DNA from: Aphrophora alni
Lineage: Eukaryota; Arthropoda; Insecta; Hemiptera; Aphrophoridae
Assembly: GCA_963513935.1 (NCBI GenBank)
Contig: OY740772.1
Location: forward strand, 14,974,098-15,038,097
Direction of reading: 5' to 3'
Length of the DNA stretch: 64,000 bases
The position numbers and the translations under genes were made by a program. Shown here one piece after another: positions 45,700 to 57,010 of this stretch (the first letter of the stretch is position 1; each line of letters opens with the position of its first letter). Below the pieces are notes generated by a model, which was not told the DNA's origin, did not search any database, and saw only the letters and a program-made list of their open reading frames with translations.

Positions 45700-46860
45700 A
45701 AACCTGGTAAGTCATAAAAAAGAAACGGTACACTTTCATAAAATGTTGATTAAAAAAGATATTAAATATTATTGGCTGGTAATAAGCAATGAGGTGAGGA
45801 TAAATGAAGTACCACCAACTCAGGAAGTGAAAGTAAAAATAATAAAAGGTATTTATAATTTAATTTTAATTAAACCAACATAAATCGCAAGTTTAATCTT
45901 GTGGGGAGCTGTTAGAGAACCAGTCAAGATTGAAACAGAAGGCAGACTGGAGATCTATTTACACCGATAATATTTAACTGCGTATAAGAAAAAATAATAA
46001 GGAAATGGAAGAGTAAGATAAAGAAAAAAGAATGGTTAAAATATAAAAGAACTGGTGTGATATTCAAATGCTTAGATGATGTAGTATTTTTCGTGAAGTA
46101 TCCGAATATAACGATAATACAGGTAGAAACCCTGAAGGAAGTAGCAAAAAGACGGGTTTACAGATACTCGATAAATCGTAGTAGATGAATTTCATCAGTG
46201 GAAGCGGGGATAAAATAATGAAAACCAAGTAAGAAGACATCAGAAAAGTCTAAAGCTTCAAATATCGAGGAAGTATTACTACGAATAACAACGAAAAGGT
46301 GACAATAAAAGAGGCATAAAATTAGACACAGCCTTTAGAATATGTCAGAACACGTAGGGATCAAGTCATTTAGGCAGAGAGTAGTCAAGCAGGAATGTTT
46401 GTAACCAGCGAAAACAATATCAAGAACAGGTTAGAAAGAAGTGGAGAAGAAAGAATTCAAATTTATAAAAAAGATCGTAGATTCCCCCTCCTCCAAACTG
46501 CAACAGGGGAATTTACATATCACATGCGAAAAAAAATGAAGAACTCTATGACGAATTTGAAAACATAATTAATTATGATAATGAACAACAGATACTGAAC
46601 TTTTATGAACACATCATGAGAATAGACTCAAATAGATCAACAACAACAAAACTAAATTATCAAGAAGTAAAAAACAGATATTTGGGTTAAAGAAGTATAT
46701 TAAAGATCTAGAGAGAATTGAAGAAGTAGAGACGAACAAAGTGAAGAATTTAACGACGAAAAACCAAAACGTCTGAGTATGTTCAGATTACGAAAGAGCG
46801 AAAAGACGACGAAGAATGAAGAAGCACCGGCGTAGAAGGAAAAGGAAAGTTGTATAACGT
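45700..46860 (+). pseudogene. RTE-like LINE reverse transcriptase relic
   Basis: Purine-rich stretch with broken frames. Pieces: KCLDDVVFFVKYPNITII (YADD box region with the Y-A lost), KSFKYRGSITTNNNEK (F.YLGS.(I/V)T..N), ELYDEFENIINYDNEQQILN then FYEHIMRIDSNR (..I...RL.(F/W)xGHIxRM), and near the end FRLRKSEK. The order matches the second half of RTE-type LINE reverse transcriptases. Several frameshifts and stops make it dead. It is distinct from the minus-strand RTE relic at 16970. Confidence 0.65.
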
Positions 46861-47710
46861 AGACCAAAAAAATTATTTCACAGAAAACACGTTAATTCAT
46901 ATATAATTATTTCTCAGTATAAATTAAAAAACACAATTTACGTCCTTATACTTATAATTAACCTTAAAATTACAACTTGATACACAGGTGACACGTTAAT
47001 GTACTCATTTATACAGGAAATAATCTCATTGACATTACCTTGTAGATGTTTTCTGCAACAGTAACTAAGTTAGGCTGTTTTGGATTTATTTTCCAGATTA
47101 GTACTTAGAATATATTTTTAGCATTTGAAGGACAAGGTTTGAGTATCAAGTCCATTTCTTTAAATGTACCTAAACATATACACTTGTATATATTTTTAGA
47201 TTGTGTCTACTGTAAAAAATTGATAGCGTATCTTCAATAGTTTGCCCAATATCTCTGCCAAAGAGGTCACAATCAATTCTCATGGTTTTCCTGAGAGTGT
47301 CGATGTTTGTCATGCAGATTCAGAATTTGACATTTGTCTCAAAAGTAAGGGTGTTATTTGAGGTATGATTGTAGGTGGGTGTGGGAAAACATTTTACTGC
47401 CTTAATTCCCACGATTTTTTTACGCAGTACCTATTAGTAGAAAAAGAGATTTACGTATTGTTTAATTTGTCGATGTACTTAGAGCTATTAAAAGTTTATT
47501 GCCGCTCCAAAAAATAAACAGTCATTTTTAATTACAGCAGTAAAACTGGTGGACACGTTTACGAGGCAGTATTCTATAGGAAAGCTTTTGTTGCAGTTTG
47601 TTTCTAATGGCTTGCAAAAGATACTATGTTTCAATTGTTAGTTTTACGTTTAAATCTACAATTAGTTTTTTAAATATACAGTGTATTGGAGAAAAGTATA
47701 AGAAATATAC
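46861..47710. other. No gene seen
   Basis: AT-rich sequence without coding signal. Confidence 0.4.
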
Positions 47711-48340
47711 TTTTGTCTACAGTTGTTAACAAAGTGGCATTTTGTTCATTTAAATTAGTTTGCAAAACAGCTGATTTCTCAACAGTTTCACTTTGCCCAC
47801 TACTTTGCACACTACTTTGCTCACTCCAAATGGCAACCGAACAAAACGAAATTTAGGTTAAGTTTATTTGAATTGATTTATAATATACAGGAAATGTCCC
47901 GTATGTATATTAGATTAATTCTTACATGTAAAATAACATAAATAAACAACAAAACAACGTTTTAAAGTTGAAAAAGGAAGTAATTATTCATAAAGATAAT
48001 TGACAGTGTATGTAGACGGAGAGTATTTTTCGTTTGCCGAGTTTTGAAGTTGGCAATCCCGTTTCCTCAACAATACACCTAAGTTATTTGTAATATTCAT
48101 AAATAACCTCAGTTTTGACGTGAGGTTGAACACTACTGTATTAAATTAATGTTTTATTAAATTGTGTTACTGCTGAAGTATGTTTTTTATTTGTCACAAA
48201 ATAACAACCGTAGACAAAGTATAATGTGCAACTCGTGAGAAAAGTGTCTTTTTTACACTCGATAAAATTGACGCACGAGGCTTGCCGAGTTTAAAAAGTG
48301 CCACTTTGCTCACTAGTTGCACAAATAACTATTAAAAGTC
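47711..48340 (-). repeat. Dispersed repeat R, copy 2, with internal inversion
   Basis: Collinear with 40971-41755 except for loss of one 12-bp unit, loss of ~155 bp near 48125, and inversion of about 40 bp at 48254-48292 (gcacgaggcttgccgag here, ctcggcaagcctcgtgc in copy 1). It lacks the endonuclease part, supporting a break at 40971. Confidence 0.85.
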
Positions 48341-48599
48341 ATATAAACTTCTTTTTTTTAAAATTGTGTTTGTTTCTCTTTCGTACATTGCGTTATAGTT
48401 TAAACGTTTGATGACATTTCAGATGTGGGGATAATTTGTTTGTACTGGAATACTTTTTTTTCTCCATAACTCAATATTTGGGGACTCTGATATCTCAAAT
48501 GTAACTCAAAAGATTCGCCAATAAGGGAGTTATAAAGATAAAAAATAGATTATAGAGATGTCGTTTTAGACGGTAACATTATGCCTGAATTTGTTTTTC

Positions 48600-48795
48600 T
48601 TGTGGTTTAAAGGCGGAAAACCACGCAAACATCATCTCCTAAAAACATAAAACGAATACCCTTAGTCCTAGAATACCCCAATTGCTTAAGAAAGCTCCCT
48701 TAAGAGGGAGCTGATGGAAAGATGAAAGAGAGGGATCTAATTCAAGACTAGATAAAAAATGTAAATCTAGTGGCGACTGGGTACTTACAGTGGGC
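48600..48795 (+). repeat. Dispersed repeat family F with a 20-bp hairpin insert
   Basis: Family order is kept (aaaggcggaaaacc, atacccttagtcctagaata, gatgaaagagagggatctaa). The middle part is replaced by a perfect hairpin agctccct-taag-agggagct at 48693-48712. Confidence 0.65.
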
Positions 48796-49064
48796 CCGAA
48801 ATATCACAGGAGAAACATGATAAATTGAACGACACATGTTGTCAGTCTAGGATTGACAGTGTTCAAGTGATAATCTCTATTTAATATTATTAAGTTCCTT
48901 GGTTATTAATTATTAAATTAAAACTACTGTTCTCCGTTAGCAGATTAGTTAGATATTGTTTTGGAGGAGATTTACTAACAATGGAGTGTCAGACATAGCC
49001 GTTACTCAAAATAGTGAACGATTGCACATGACAGTCCTTTACATGTCAATATCTACACTTCCTT

Positions 49065-49275
49065 ATTATCTCAAATCACGCAGAAGTGTAGCTGCATGGA
49101 ACTAATTAAAGAAATATACATGATGGATCAATGAAACTGTTAATTAGCGGCAAAATAGAAGCAGTTTTATTGGTTGATTTACATAATGGGAATATAGCAT
49201 TGCAACAGTCTTCCGAGGCCAACAAATGAGAACAGATTGTCATTAGACACACCTGTTTTATAAATCATTTCAGTC
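49065..49275 (+). repeat. Dispersed repeat S, copy 1
   Basis: Shares attaattagcgg or taattagcgg, gttgatttacataatgggaa, tatagcattgcaacagtc and aaatgagaacagattgtcat with 52105-52325. Confidence 0.85.
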
Positions 49276-49416
49276 TGTTTCGATTCAAATTTCTTTAAAA
49301 ATCGTTTCGTGGTATTGTAAAATCATCCAAGTAGTATAGTTAAAACTTTTGTAATATACGTTAAACGGTCTTAAGGTTTTTTTTTTTAAATTCTGCTTTA
49401 CGGATCACAATAATTT

Positions 49417-50470
49417 TTAGAGTCCGAAGGAAAAATCAATTTTATTTCAAACTTTGGATTTATATTCTTTGTATTGTACTGGATAGTAATTTCCATTTGC
49501 TTCAAATATTGTACTTTTGGGCATTAATCTTTATTTGAACTAACATTTTGTACAAAATTAAGTAGATACAATTTCGAGAATTACAGTAGCTTTATGGACG
49601 TCTTTTTAAATTTCTATTTAGTTAAATCTTTCAATCCACAATTTTTAGAGAAATGCCAAATTTTTTTTGTTTGGTTCTTATAGGTTAGATTAGCAATTAT
49701 TACAGTCCGTGGGTAAAACGAAAGAATCCTTAAAATTTCACTCACATGTCTGTCTGTCTGTAAGTCGGAACCAGTCTACACAGACAATACAATTCCTATA
49801 TATTTCAAACTTTGCATTTATATTCTTTGTATTGTCCTACATATAGGAAATACATAGTTGTAACCAAAAATGACCTTGGTGAAAAACTATCGAGTTGAGA
49901 AATTTTTTTTCGAAATATTTTATGTGGGGTATTAAATAAAACTAGAAGTTATTCTGATTTCGAATATGTATATTTATTTGACAAAAAACTAATATATTGG
50001 GACTAGACCAAATTTAAAGTGTTCGTTATTAAGTTCCCGCCCCCACTCTCTAACTTAAACACTGGTGATCTACGTATCTGAAAAAAATTACTTAGATTTC
50101 CAATTAAATTGCAGTGCGAAATTATAAATTATAGTTTTACGTATGAAGAATACAACTTAATTTAACCACACAATGAGAAATACGTAGAGTATAAGTTTTA
50201 AAAACAGTTTTTGTGAAGTGTGAGACAAATAATTCAATAGATAATAAAAGATGGGTTGCATTTTCATTGATTTCTCTTTATTAGGGTCCGTAGGTAAAAT
50301 CAAAAACCCTTATAATTTCACGCGCGTGTCTGCCCGTCTGTATGTCCCAACTAGTCTACACAGACAAGACGACAAATCCTACATATTTAAAACTTTGTTT
50401 TTACATTCTTTGTATTGTCCCACATATTAAACAAATATATAGCGTTTACAATAAAATGACTTACAAACAT
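49417..50470 (+). repeat. Three direct copies of one repeat
   Basis: gtccg(t/a)(g/a)gg..aaaa, the word agtctacacagacaa and attctttgtattgtcc recur at about 49700-49890 and 50283-50470; a shorter copy lies at 49417-49500. No coding capacity. Confidence 0.75.
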
Positions 50471-51039
50471 TATAAGAAATAATTATTTTTGTTTAAATAA
50501 CCAATGTCATGGTGAACTCTGTCATAGTTTTTCGTTCGTAATTCCGCTACTTATTGCACACATATAATAAAGTTGGAGTGTCATTAATTTGTTTAATAAA
50601 TACAATTTACATTTGTTTTATTTCCGTACATGAGTCAAAATATTTAGCACGAAAAAATTAAATAGGTACCATTTTCAAATAGTTAAGGGTCACTTTTGAA
50701 TTTGTTTCATGCAATTCAGAGCAATTGATTTGATTATTTTTATTAAAAGTATTAGAATTCAAAAATATTTTGGTTCTAGGCCAATTTTAAGTTTAGTTGA
50801 CAACTACCAAGAAATAATTATTCGTTTTTTGTCAATAACACTGTTAGACTTTTACCAACAAAAACAAATACAAAAACCATTTTGTTTGTCAGTAAAAAAG
50901 GAAATGTTTGTGTTTCTTTAATTTTTCGTAAAGTTAATAGTTTTTGAAATTATCAATATTAACTACCGCCATTTTGTCATTATTTGCAAAAAATTATTAA
51001 ATGTAAAATTTTTTTTTTATATTAAAAAAAACCATTTTT

Positions 51040-51370
51040 TAACACACACATTAACAACCCTATTCTGGCATCAGTCTCAAATCACACAACAGCTACTATT
51101 AATACATTTGATGTATTGGAACTAATAAGCTGTTTTAAGTATGCATTGTTATATTGGTTGCTATGGTATCTTAATTTATATGTAAAAACACAAAAACAAG
51201 TTTAAAGCACTTTCTAAATTATTAGTGTTTCACATTAGTCTAAACTAGGTCTAACCTATTTTTGTGTTGAATAATAAAAGCAATGGACCTAATTTGAAGT
51301 TTTAAATATGGATTACTATTTGGTTGCTTTGATAGCTAAATTTGTGGGCAAAATCACGTTTGAAAATATA
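51040..51370 (+). repeat. Dispersed repeat T, copy 1
   Basis: aatacatttgatgtattgga, agctgttttaagtatgcatt, ggttgctatgg and agcaatggacctaattt recur in order at 53560-53895. Confidence 0.85.
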
Positions 51371-51594
51371 AAGTCTTTATTTTTTATACATTTATAAAAC
51401 GAAACATAGAAAATCTGAACTCAGTATTTTTATATATATAAAAAAAAGTATATTTATGGATTTTTTTCGGGGAAACGTTTATTCTTAATTTTGTCTTTAT
51501 CGTGACCCACAGATCATTTCTTAAAGTTTGGCAGCTTACTTACGGGACACCCTGTATACATTTTTTTTTCCTTTTCGAAATTGGCCTTCATGAT

Positions 51595-51787
51595 ACAGTA
51601 TAACAAACACACAGAACACAATTCTCATAAAAAAAATACGCCTAAGTATCAGGCGCGTTTCAACGACAAGGTCGTCCTCTTCAGTGATACACCAGCTGCA
51701 CCAACCAAACCACAACTTTGAAACGCGTCTGATACTTAGGCGTATTTTTTTTATGAGAATTGTGTTCTGTGTGTTTGTTATACTGTA
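51595..51787. ncRNA. 67-bp inverted repeat enclosing a hammerhead-like module
   Basis: Arms 51595-51660 and 51721-51787 differ at one base and contain acagaacacaattctcat and acgcctaagtatcag. The 60-bp spacer and left arm hold the minus-strand module: CTGAAGA (51678-51684), GACGAC-ctt-GTCGTT hairpin, GAAAC, then a CGCCT-gatactt-AGGCG hairpin. Boxes and both stems are intact, so it is one of the best candidates for folding as a hammerhead-like RNA. Confidence 0.65.
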
Positions 51788-51892
51788 AAGTTTTTCTCAT
51801 AAGTCAAGCTCAATATTTAATACTTCATGATACAATTTCACTTTTTGAAAACAAATATGGAATTAATTTGTTTGGTTTTTAAAATGATTTTG

Positions 51893-51950
51893 GGGAAGGA
51901 TGAGTGAGAAAGTTTGTGCAATATTTTTCCACAGTTTATTGTTAACTTCC
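51893..51950 (+). repeat. Family G fragment
   Basis: ggatgagtgagaaagtttgt followed by gcaatatttttccacagttt. Confidence 0.45.
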
Positions 51951-52104
51951 AGTATAAATCTCTTTATACAAATTTGGCCCCTTTCAGCCCTCCACAGTTT
52001 CATTAAGACAATTTCTTTTAAAATTCATGTACTAAAAAAAACAATGAAAGTTCAAAACAATTAATTACCTTAATCTTGAGATTTAATATTACATATCTAT
52101 TAAT

Positions 52105-52325
52105 TATTATCTCAAATTATACAGAATTACAAAAGTTGCGTGCAAGTAATTAAAGAAATCAACATTATGGATGAATGAAACTGCTAATTAGCGGTTAAAT
52201 AGTAGCAGTTATTATTAGTTGATTTACATAATGGGAATATAGCATTGCAACAGTCATCCATCCAAGGCCAGCAAATGAGAACAGATTGTCATTAGAAACA
52301 AGTTTAAATTACACCTGTTTCAGAA
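52105..52325 (+). repeat. Dispersed repeat S, copy 2
   Basis: See 49065-49275. This copy has a few small indels (catccatcc insertion before aaggcc). Confidence 0.85.
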
Positions 52326-52449
52326 ACGGGTGTAGATCTGGGATTATTGAATGGAGGGGCTAAACTTACAGACTCGTCTGACAGGAGATCCGTGAAAATT
52401 TCAAGCATAAACGTGACGAAAAAGTCGACGGTCATCCTAGACTAGTGAA

Positions 52450-52880
52450 ATTAGAAAATTGTTTTACCAAAAAAATTTTTTCCTTGCGATTTTACACGCG
52501 GATGTGGGTGATTGAGTTTCACTAACAGTTCATCAAAATCGACAGAGCTGATTTTGAGAACGTCTAATTACCGATAATTCAACAACGGGCAATTTTAGAC
52601 GATTCACGACCAATACGTTTTCTTTAGGTCCTTAGAGGCTATACGTGAGTAAAATTAGATCAAAATAATTGCTACAGCCGATTTTCAGAAAATTGTAATT
52701 TTGTGTTTTTTTTTCTTATCGGGTACTCCGCTATTATAGTTATCGCCCATATTTAAAAAAAAAGTATCAAAAAAGATTAAAATTTGATTAAAATTGGTTG
52801 ACGCGTTTAGATTTTAAAATACTACACAAACGACAGACAGACATCATTCCAAAAACAGTACTTGAGACTCAGGAGGCGAT
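52450..52880 (+). repeat. Dispersed family H, long copy
   Basis: gattttgagaacgtc, ttagaggctatacgtgagta, gattaaaattggttgacgcg and acgacagacagacatcat in family order. Confidence 0.6.
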
Positions 52881-53317
52881 TGCAGGATCAATCTGCAAAA
52901 AAATGATCGATTTGTAACTCATGACAAACTTTACTAATACTGCATGTGGGAAAATAAAAAAGCCTACAGATTAGAAATATTATTAAATATTTCCATTTAT
53001 TATATCTTTATCAATACAAAATAAATATCTTATATATTTTATAATTCAACAGAGCCTATGTTCACTAAAGAACTTCTTCGCACCCACTCAACTTACACCG
53101 GGATGGTCTCGTTGGAAAGCATAGTGTCTGAGGATCAATAGTATATATATAGAAAGTGGCCGTGTTACCTAAGGGATTTTTGAAATGGTTTTTGGCAAAA
53201 AACCCTATTAATGCTTACTTCTGGAGTTCTACCGGGCCGATTTTCATACAGTTTGTTTGAAATAAGAGAATATTTTGCCATTATTTCCAAAAAAAAAATA
53301 TGAAATCTTAATTGATA

Positions 53318-53471
53318 GATAATAAAACACAATTTTTTTATTTTGTAATATCCACTTTTTTTAAGTCTAGCCGACCAACAGCCACGTCAATGCCTTAGCA
53401 GACGAAACCATTGGTCAGCCAGACTAATAAAAAGTGGATATTACAAAATAAAAAAATTGTGTTTTATTATC
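53318..53471. ncRNA. 61-bp inverted repeat enclosing a GAAAC hairpin module
   Basis: Arms 53318-53378 and 53411-53471 match over about 60 bp with few changes (gataataaaacacaat, ttttgtaatatccact). In the spacer and right arm: gtcaatgccttagcagacGAAACC, then the self-complementary accattggt. The first core box is degraded (tcaatg). Confidence 0.5.
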
Positions 53472-53559
53472 TTTAAACATGGAATTCCACCAAGAACCAT
53501 CGGTCTCAACAGTAATGAAAATCTTAATTGTATTTCATTTTTATATTTTAAAAAATATT

Positions 53560-53895
53560 TTTTTAAATACACATTAACATCAGTCACATATCACACAGTC
53601 ACTACTAATACATTATGATGTATTGAACCTAATCAGCTGTTTTAAGTATGCATTATTTTATTAATTGCTATGGTAACTAAAATTGTATGTAAAATTAGAA
53701 AATCAAGTTTAAAACACTTCCTAAATTGTTTCACAATTAATCTAAGCTAGGGCTAACCTATTTTTGTGCTGAATTATAAAAGCAATGGACCTAATTAGAA
53801 GTTTTAAGTACCTAGTACTATTTGGTTGCTATGGTAACTAAATTTGTTTGTAAAATCACAAAATCAAGTTGGAACACTTCCCAAATTGGTCTATT
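53560..53895 (+). repeat. Dispersed repeat T, copy 2
   Basis: See 51040-51370. Confidence 0.85.
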
Positions 53896-54149
53896 CTATG
53901 TCTAACCGATATATGTGGCTAAAGAACCCCTAAGCGCCCGCTCAACTTACAGAGATGGAAAAGATCATTGTAAAGCTTAGGTTCTGAGGATCAATAAGTA
54001 TATAATAGAACGTGACCGCGTGACCTTAACCCAAAGTCACAAGGAAACTTTTGCAGGTTATTTGGCGACAACCCAAGTAACCCCTATCGAGTCTACTGGA
54101 TCGATTTTCATGCAGTTTGTTTTAAATGAACAATACATGAAATCTCTTC

Positions 54150-54735
54150 CCTATTAAGCATACGCTAAAAATTTCCGCCTTATTCTGGTGAACTTTGAAA
54201 TTACAACAAAGCTGATACACACGATCCAAAACACCAAATCATGAAGATCTATCAGTTGTGACTGTATCAAGCATGTGACTGTGAAGCTAAAATAGGGCTG
54301 TAAATACAAACTAAAATACTGTAAATACTATACCTCCCTAATTTATTACAATATTAGTTTTTATTGCTTTAGTTGAGTTTTAAACGTTTTTTGTTCAGCT
54401 TGATATTTTTTATTTATTTTATTTTATTTTTTTATTATTATTATTATTTTTTTTTTTTTTGTATTTACAATCGTTGAAAAAAAACAATCAAATGTGAAAA
54501 GATGGAATTATAATATTAAAGGGACAATAAATTTAAATTAACTTATAAAATTGTGAAATAAATACAAAAAATTTAAAAATACGAAATGCAAAAACGAGGC
54601 ACACTCGGAAGTTGCTCTGGAAGTTGCTCGGAATAGTCACCCTGGGGAAGATTTTTCATCCAATCGACACAATAAAGAATACAACAATTGACATAATTAT
54701 AAGAAAGATTAAATTAAACAAAAGTTATCAGTTGC
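54150..54735. other. No gene seen
   Basis: AT-rich with (TTA)n and T-runs near 54420-54460. Confidence 0.4.
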
Positions 54736-54770
54736 CCGATGATGCCGCAAGGCGAAACAATTGTAGCTCA
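54736..54770 (+). ncRNA. Hammerhead-like core with GCAA tetraloop
   Basis: CCGATGA (54736-54742), t, stem GCC-GCAA-GGC with a GNRA tetraloop, then GAAAC (54754-54758). It differs from the hammerhead core box CTGATGA only at the second base. It is the closest copy to the classic core-stem II-GAAA layout. The downstream stem is not clear. Confidence 0.55.
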
Positions 54771-55470
54771 TTTATATTATTAATACATTTTGAAACTTTA
54801 AGCTTTATTGCTTTATTTTATCCTTTAAACAAAAGTTGTTTTTTTTACAACATTTTTTATGAAAGTTAAAGTAAAGCCGACTAAAACTGTCACTTTCCAC
54901 ACGAAATGTTTATTTTTAAAATATGTTTATCTAATCTTTCTACAGGATTATAGATATATATAATATATCTCTGTCACCTGATAATTCGAACGATTTGATT
55001 ACCCATGTAGATCACGACATGTGTCAAGTATTAGTCTAAAAACACACGAGGCGTTTTGTGCCGTAAACTCGACATATAAAAACCAAATTAAACAACGAAT
55101 AAAATCACAACAACAATGAAGTGTCTCAGCACCGCGCGGTTGTCGACTCGACACATCGTATTATATCGACATTCATTGCATACTTCGTAATTCAGACGTG
55201 TCGACTGAGCTCAATAAACGATCTGTGCGACACTCAAAGAAATAGAACAAGTTAAAATTAAATATTGAGTAATTAATTAAATGTAATTATTGATTATAAT
55301 TATTTATTTATACAGGACTAACACTGGATTTTTGTTTTTTAAAATGTTCTTATTTGTAGACCTAATTTTAGTAATTTAATTTAGGCTTAGTAATATATTT
55401 AATTAGTATCTATCATCAACATATTTTTTTCCAAAACTGATTGTATTTAATAATTCAATAAAAGCAGCCT
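54771..55470. other. No gene seen
   Basis: AT-rich, with a short CpG-containing patch at 55120-55210. Confidence 0.35.
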
Positions 55471-55660
55471 CAGTGATTCGTCTTGGCAGTCCCGAAGAAA
55501 CCTAGCTGGATCTACACATTTTTTCACGTAGTCTAGAGTTGGATCTCTCTATTTCATCTTTCCTATTAGGTCTCTCTTGCCCAACTTTTGTTCTTTTCAG
55601 ACTCCAACGCTATTGGAGTTTTCGAGGGCAAGAAGTCTCGAATTTTATGTTCTTTCCTTC
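55470..55660 (-). repeat. Dispersed repeat family F
   Basis: gtcccgaagaaacctagctg, tttttcacgtagtcta, attaggtctctcttgccc, acgctattggagttttcgag in reverse family order. Confidence 0.7.
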
Positions 55661-56660
55661 CATTTTTTTTTTTATAGTGACAATGTCGGTAAGATTTAAA
55701 AGCAAACTGAAACTTTAAATTGAATAGCGGAGTATTTCCAAAGTTTGAAGAATTTTTTTGCTGCGTTTTAAGAGAAAACACATATTTTCCAGAATATTTT
55801 GTCATTTAATCGACAAAATACATTTATAAAAATGTTCGTACGTAATTAAAATGTTATTTAGAATTTTTTTTTTAAATATTAGAATCGCGTCACAAGTTTC
55901 AAAGTTTTATGAGGGTTTAATTTGAAACCCCGCCGTGTGAAGCGACTCGCAAGAGTTAGGTGAGATGTAGTCTGAGCTGTGTTATTTATAATTATATGCG
56001 CCAAAGTATTGATTATTGCGCATGCGCGTGTGTTTGTGAGAACGAGAGAAAGATAAAATGGTTTGATTTGTTGGCGGTTTTGATCAAGTGTATCGCTCTG
56101 TTCTAGAAACACATTTTGAAAGAAGAAAACAATGGTTTACAAATTAGACTAACAGAATAAACAGAAAAAGAAAGGGAAAAGACACCCTAAAAGAAAGACA
56201 CCGAACGACGATTCTATAATACCCTGAAAGAAACTAAAACACGTAAATAGTGTAGTCCATGCGGGTATAGTATATGCACACAGAGCCCGATTTCCGTGTG
56301 GACGAAGCTGCGTACACAGCTAATATATAAGTGTAGTTATACTTATCTGCTAATTTCATGTTTTCGTTTTAGTTCTCAAAGTGTTGAACATATCTCTTAA
56401 TCTGCAGTACAAAGTGCTTGTAACGGTCAGCACTGTCGTGACCGTAGAGACAAACATGGTTTATCACACAGATGAGTCAAGTGTTATCAGCATCTATTTC
56501 CGGCATGTGGGTGTATTTACATCTCATCTAGCACAGTGTCTACTTGATAAACATTAAAATATTTCTCTAGCTTTTTGTGAACCAGATTTGTTCATAATTT
56601 TTTTTTTAACGGGTATACAGTATTAGGTTAGTAAATAGTTTGATTATTGTAGATCATACA
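55661..56660. other. No gene seen; one NRF1/Ewg-like site and a repeat tail
   Basis: 56280-56330 (agcccgatttccgtgtgg ... acacagctaatata) is a tail of the element type at 35919. The rest has short open frames without recognisable similarity. Confidence 0.4.
56017..56028. promoter_or_regulatory. NRF1/Ewg-type palindromic motif
   Basis: TGCGCATGCGCG matches the (T/C)GCGCA(T/C)GCGC(A/G) consensus bound by NRF1 and its insect relative Ewg. It sits in AT-rich DNA with no gene assigned nearby, so it may be chance. Confidence 0.2.
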
Positions 56661-56663
56661 TCA

Positions 56664-56708
56664 CTGAAGATGGCGACTTTGTCGATGAAACGCGTTATTT
56701 GTAAATAA
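56664..56708 (+). ncRNA. Hammerhead-like PLE tail module, well preserved
   Basis: CTGAAGA (56664-56670), tgg, CGAC-ttt-GTCG perfect hairpin, at, GAAAC (56687-56691), GCG, then TTATTT-gt-AAATAA (56695-56708). The core box is an exact CTGANGA match and both stems are intact. Confidence 0.6.
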
Positions 56709-56830
56709 TAATAATAAATATGATCAAGTTTTTATTTCATATTTAAAATTTGTGTTTGTTTACTTAAATAAATATTATGTATTTTATTTATTATTCTTTT
56801 CCCCCGTACATCACTATATTTAATAAATGA

Positions 56831-57010
56831 TACAAAAATATTGCACAAACTTTCTCATAAGAAAAAAGAACCAAAACTAATCGCCAACAAAAGTATCAGT
56901 CCCAGTAGTTATCAATCAAAAAGCAAAAATTAACATGTACACCTTCTTCAAAAAAATATTGAAAATAATGTGAAGAAACTGGCGTTAATGTGTCATAAAC
57001 ACGACACCTC
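56831..57010 (+). repeat. Family G copy, long
   Basis: aaaatattgcacaaactttc, caatcaaaaagcaaaaatta and gttaatgtgtcataaacacg in the order seen at 35427-35600. Confidence 0.5.

Larger units (their letters stand above)
53060..54150 (+). repeat. Repeat U in two direct copies flanking other repeats
   Basis: Copy 1 at 53060-53330 and copy 2 at 53918-54150 share cactcaacttacac or gctcaacttacag, ctgaggatcaata, gtgaccgcg or gtggccgtg, and gattttcatgcagtttgttt or gattttcatacagtttgttt. Repeat T copy 2 (53560-53895) and the inverted repeat at 53318 lie between. Confidence 0.75.
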
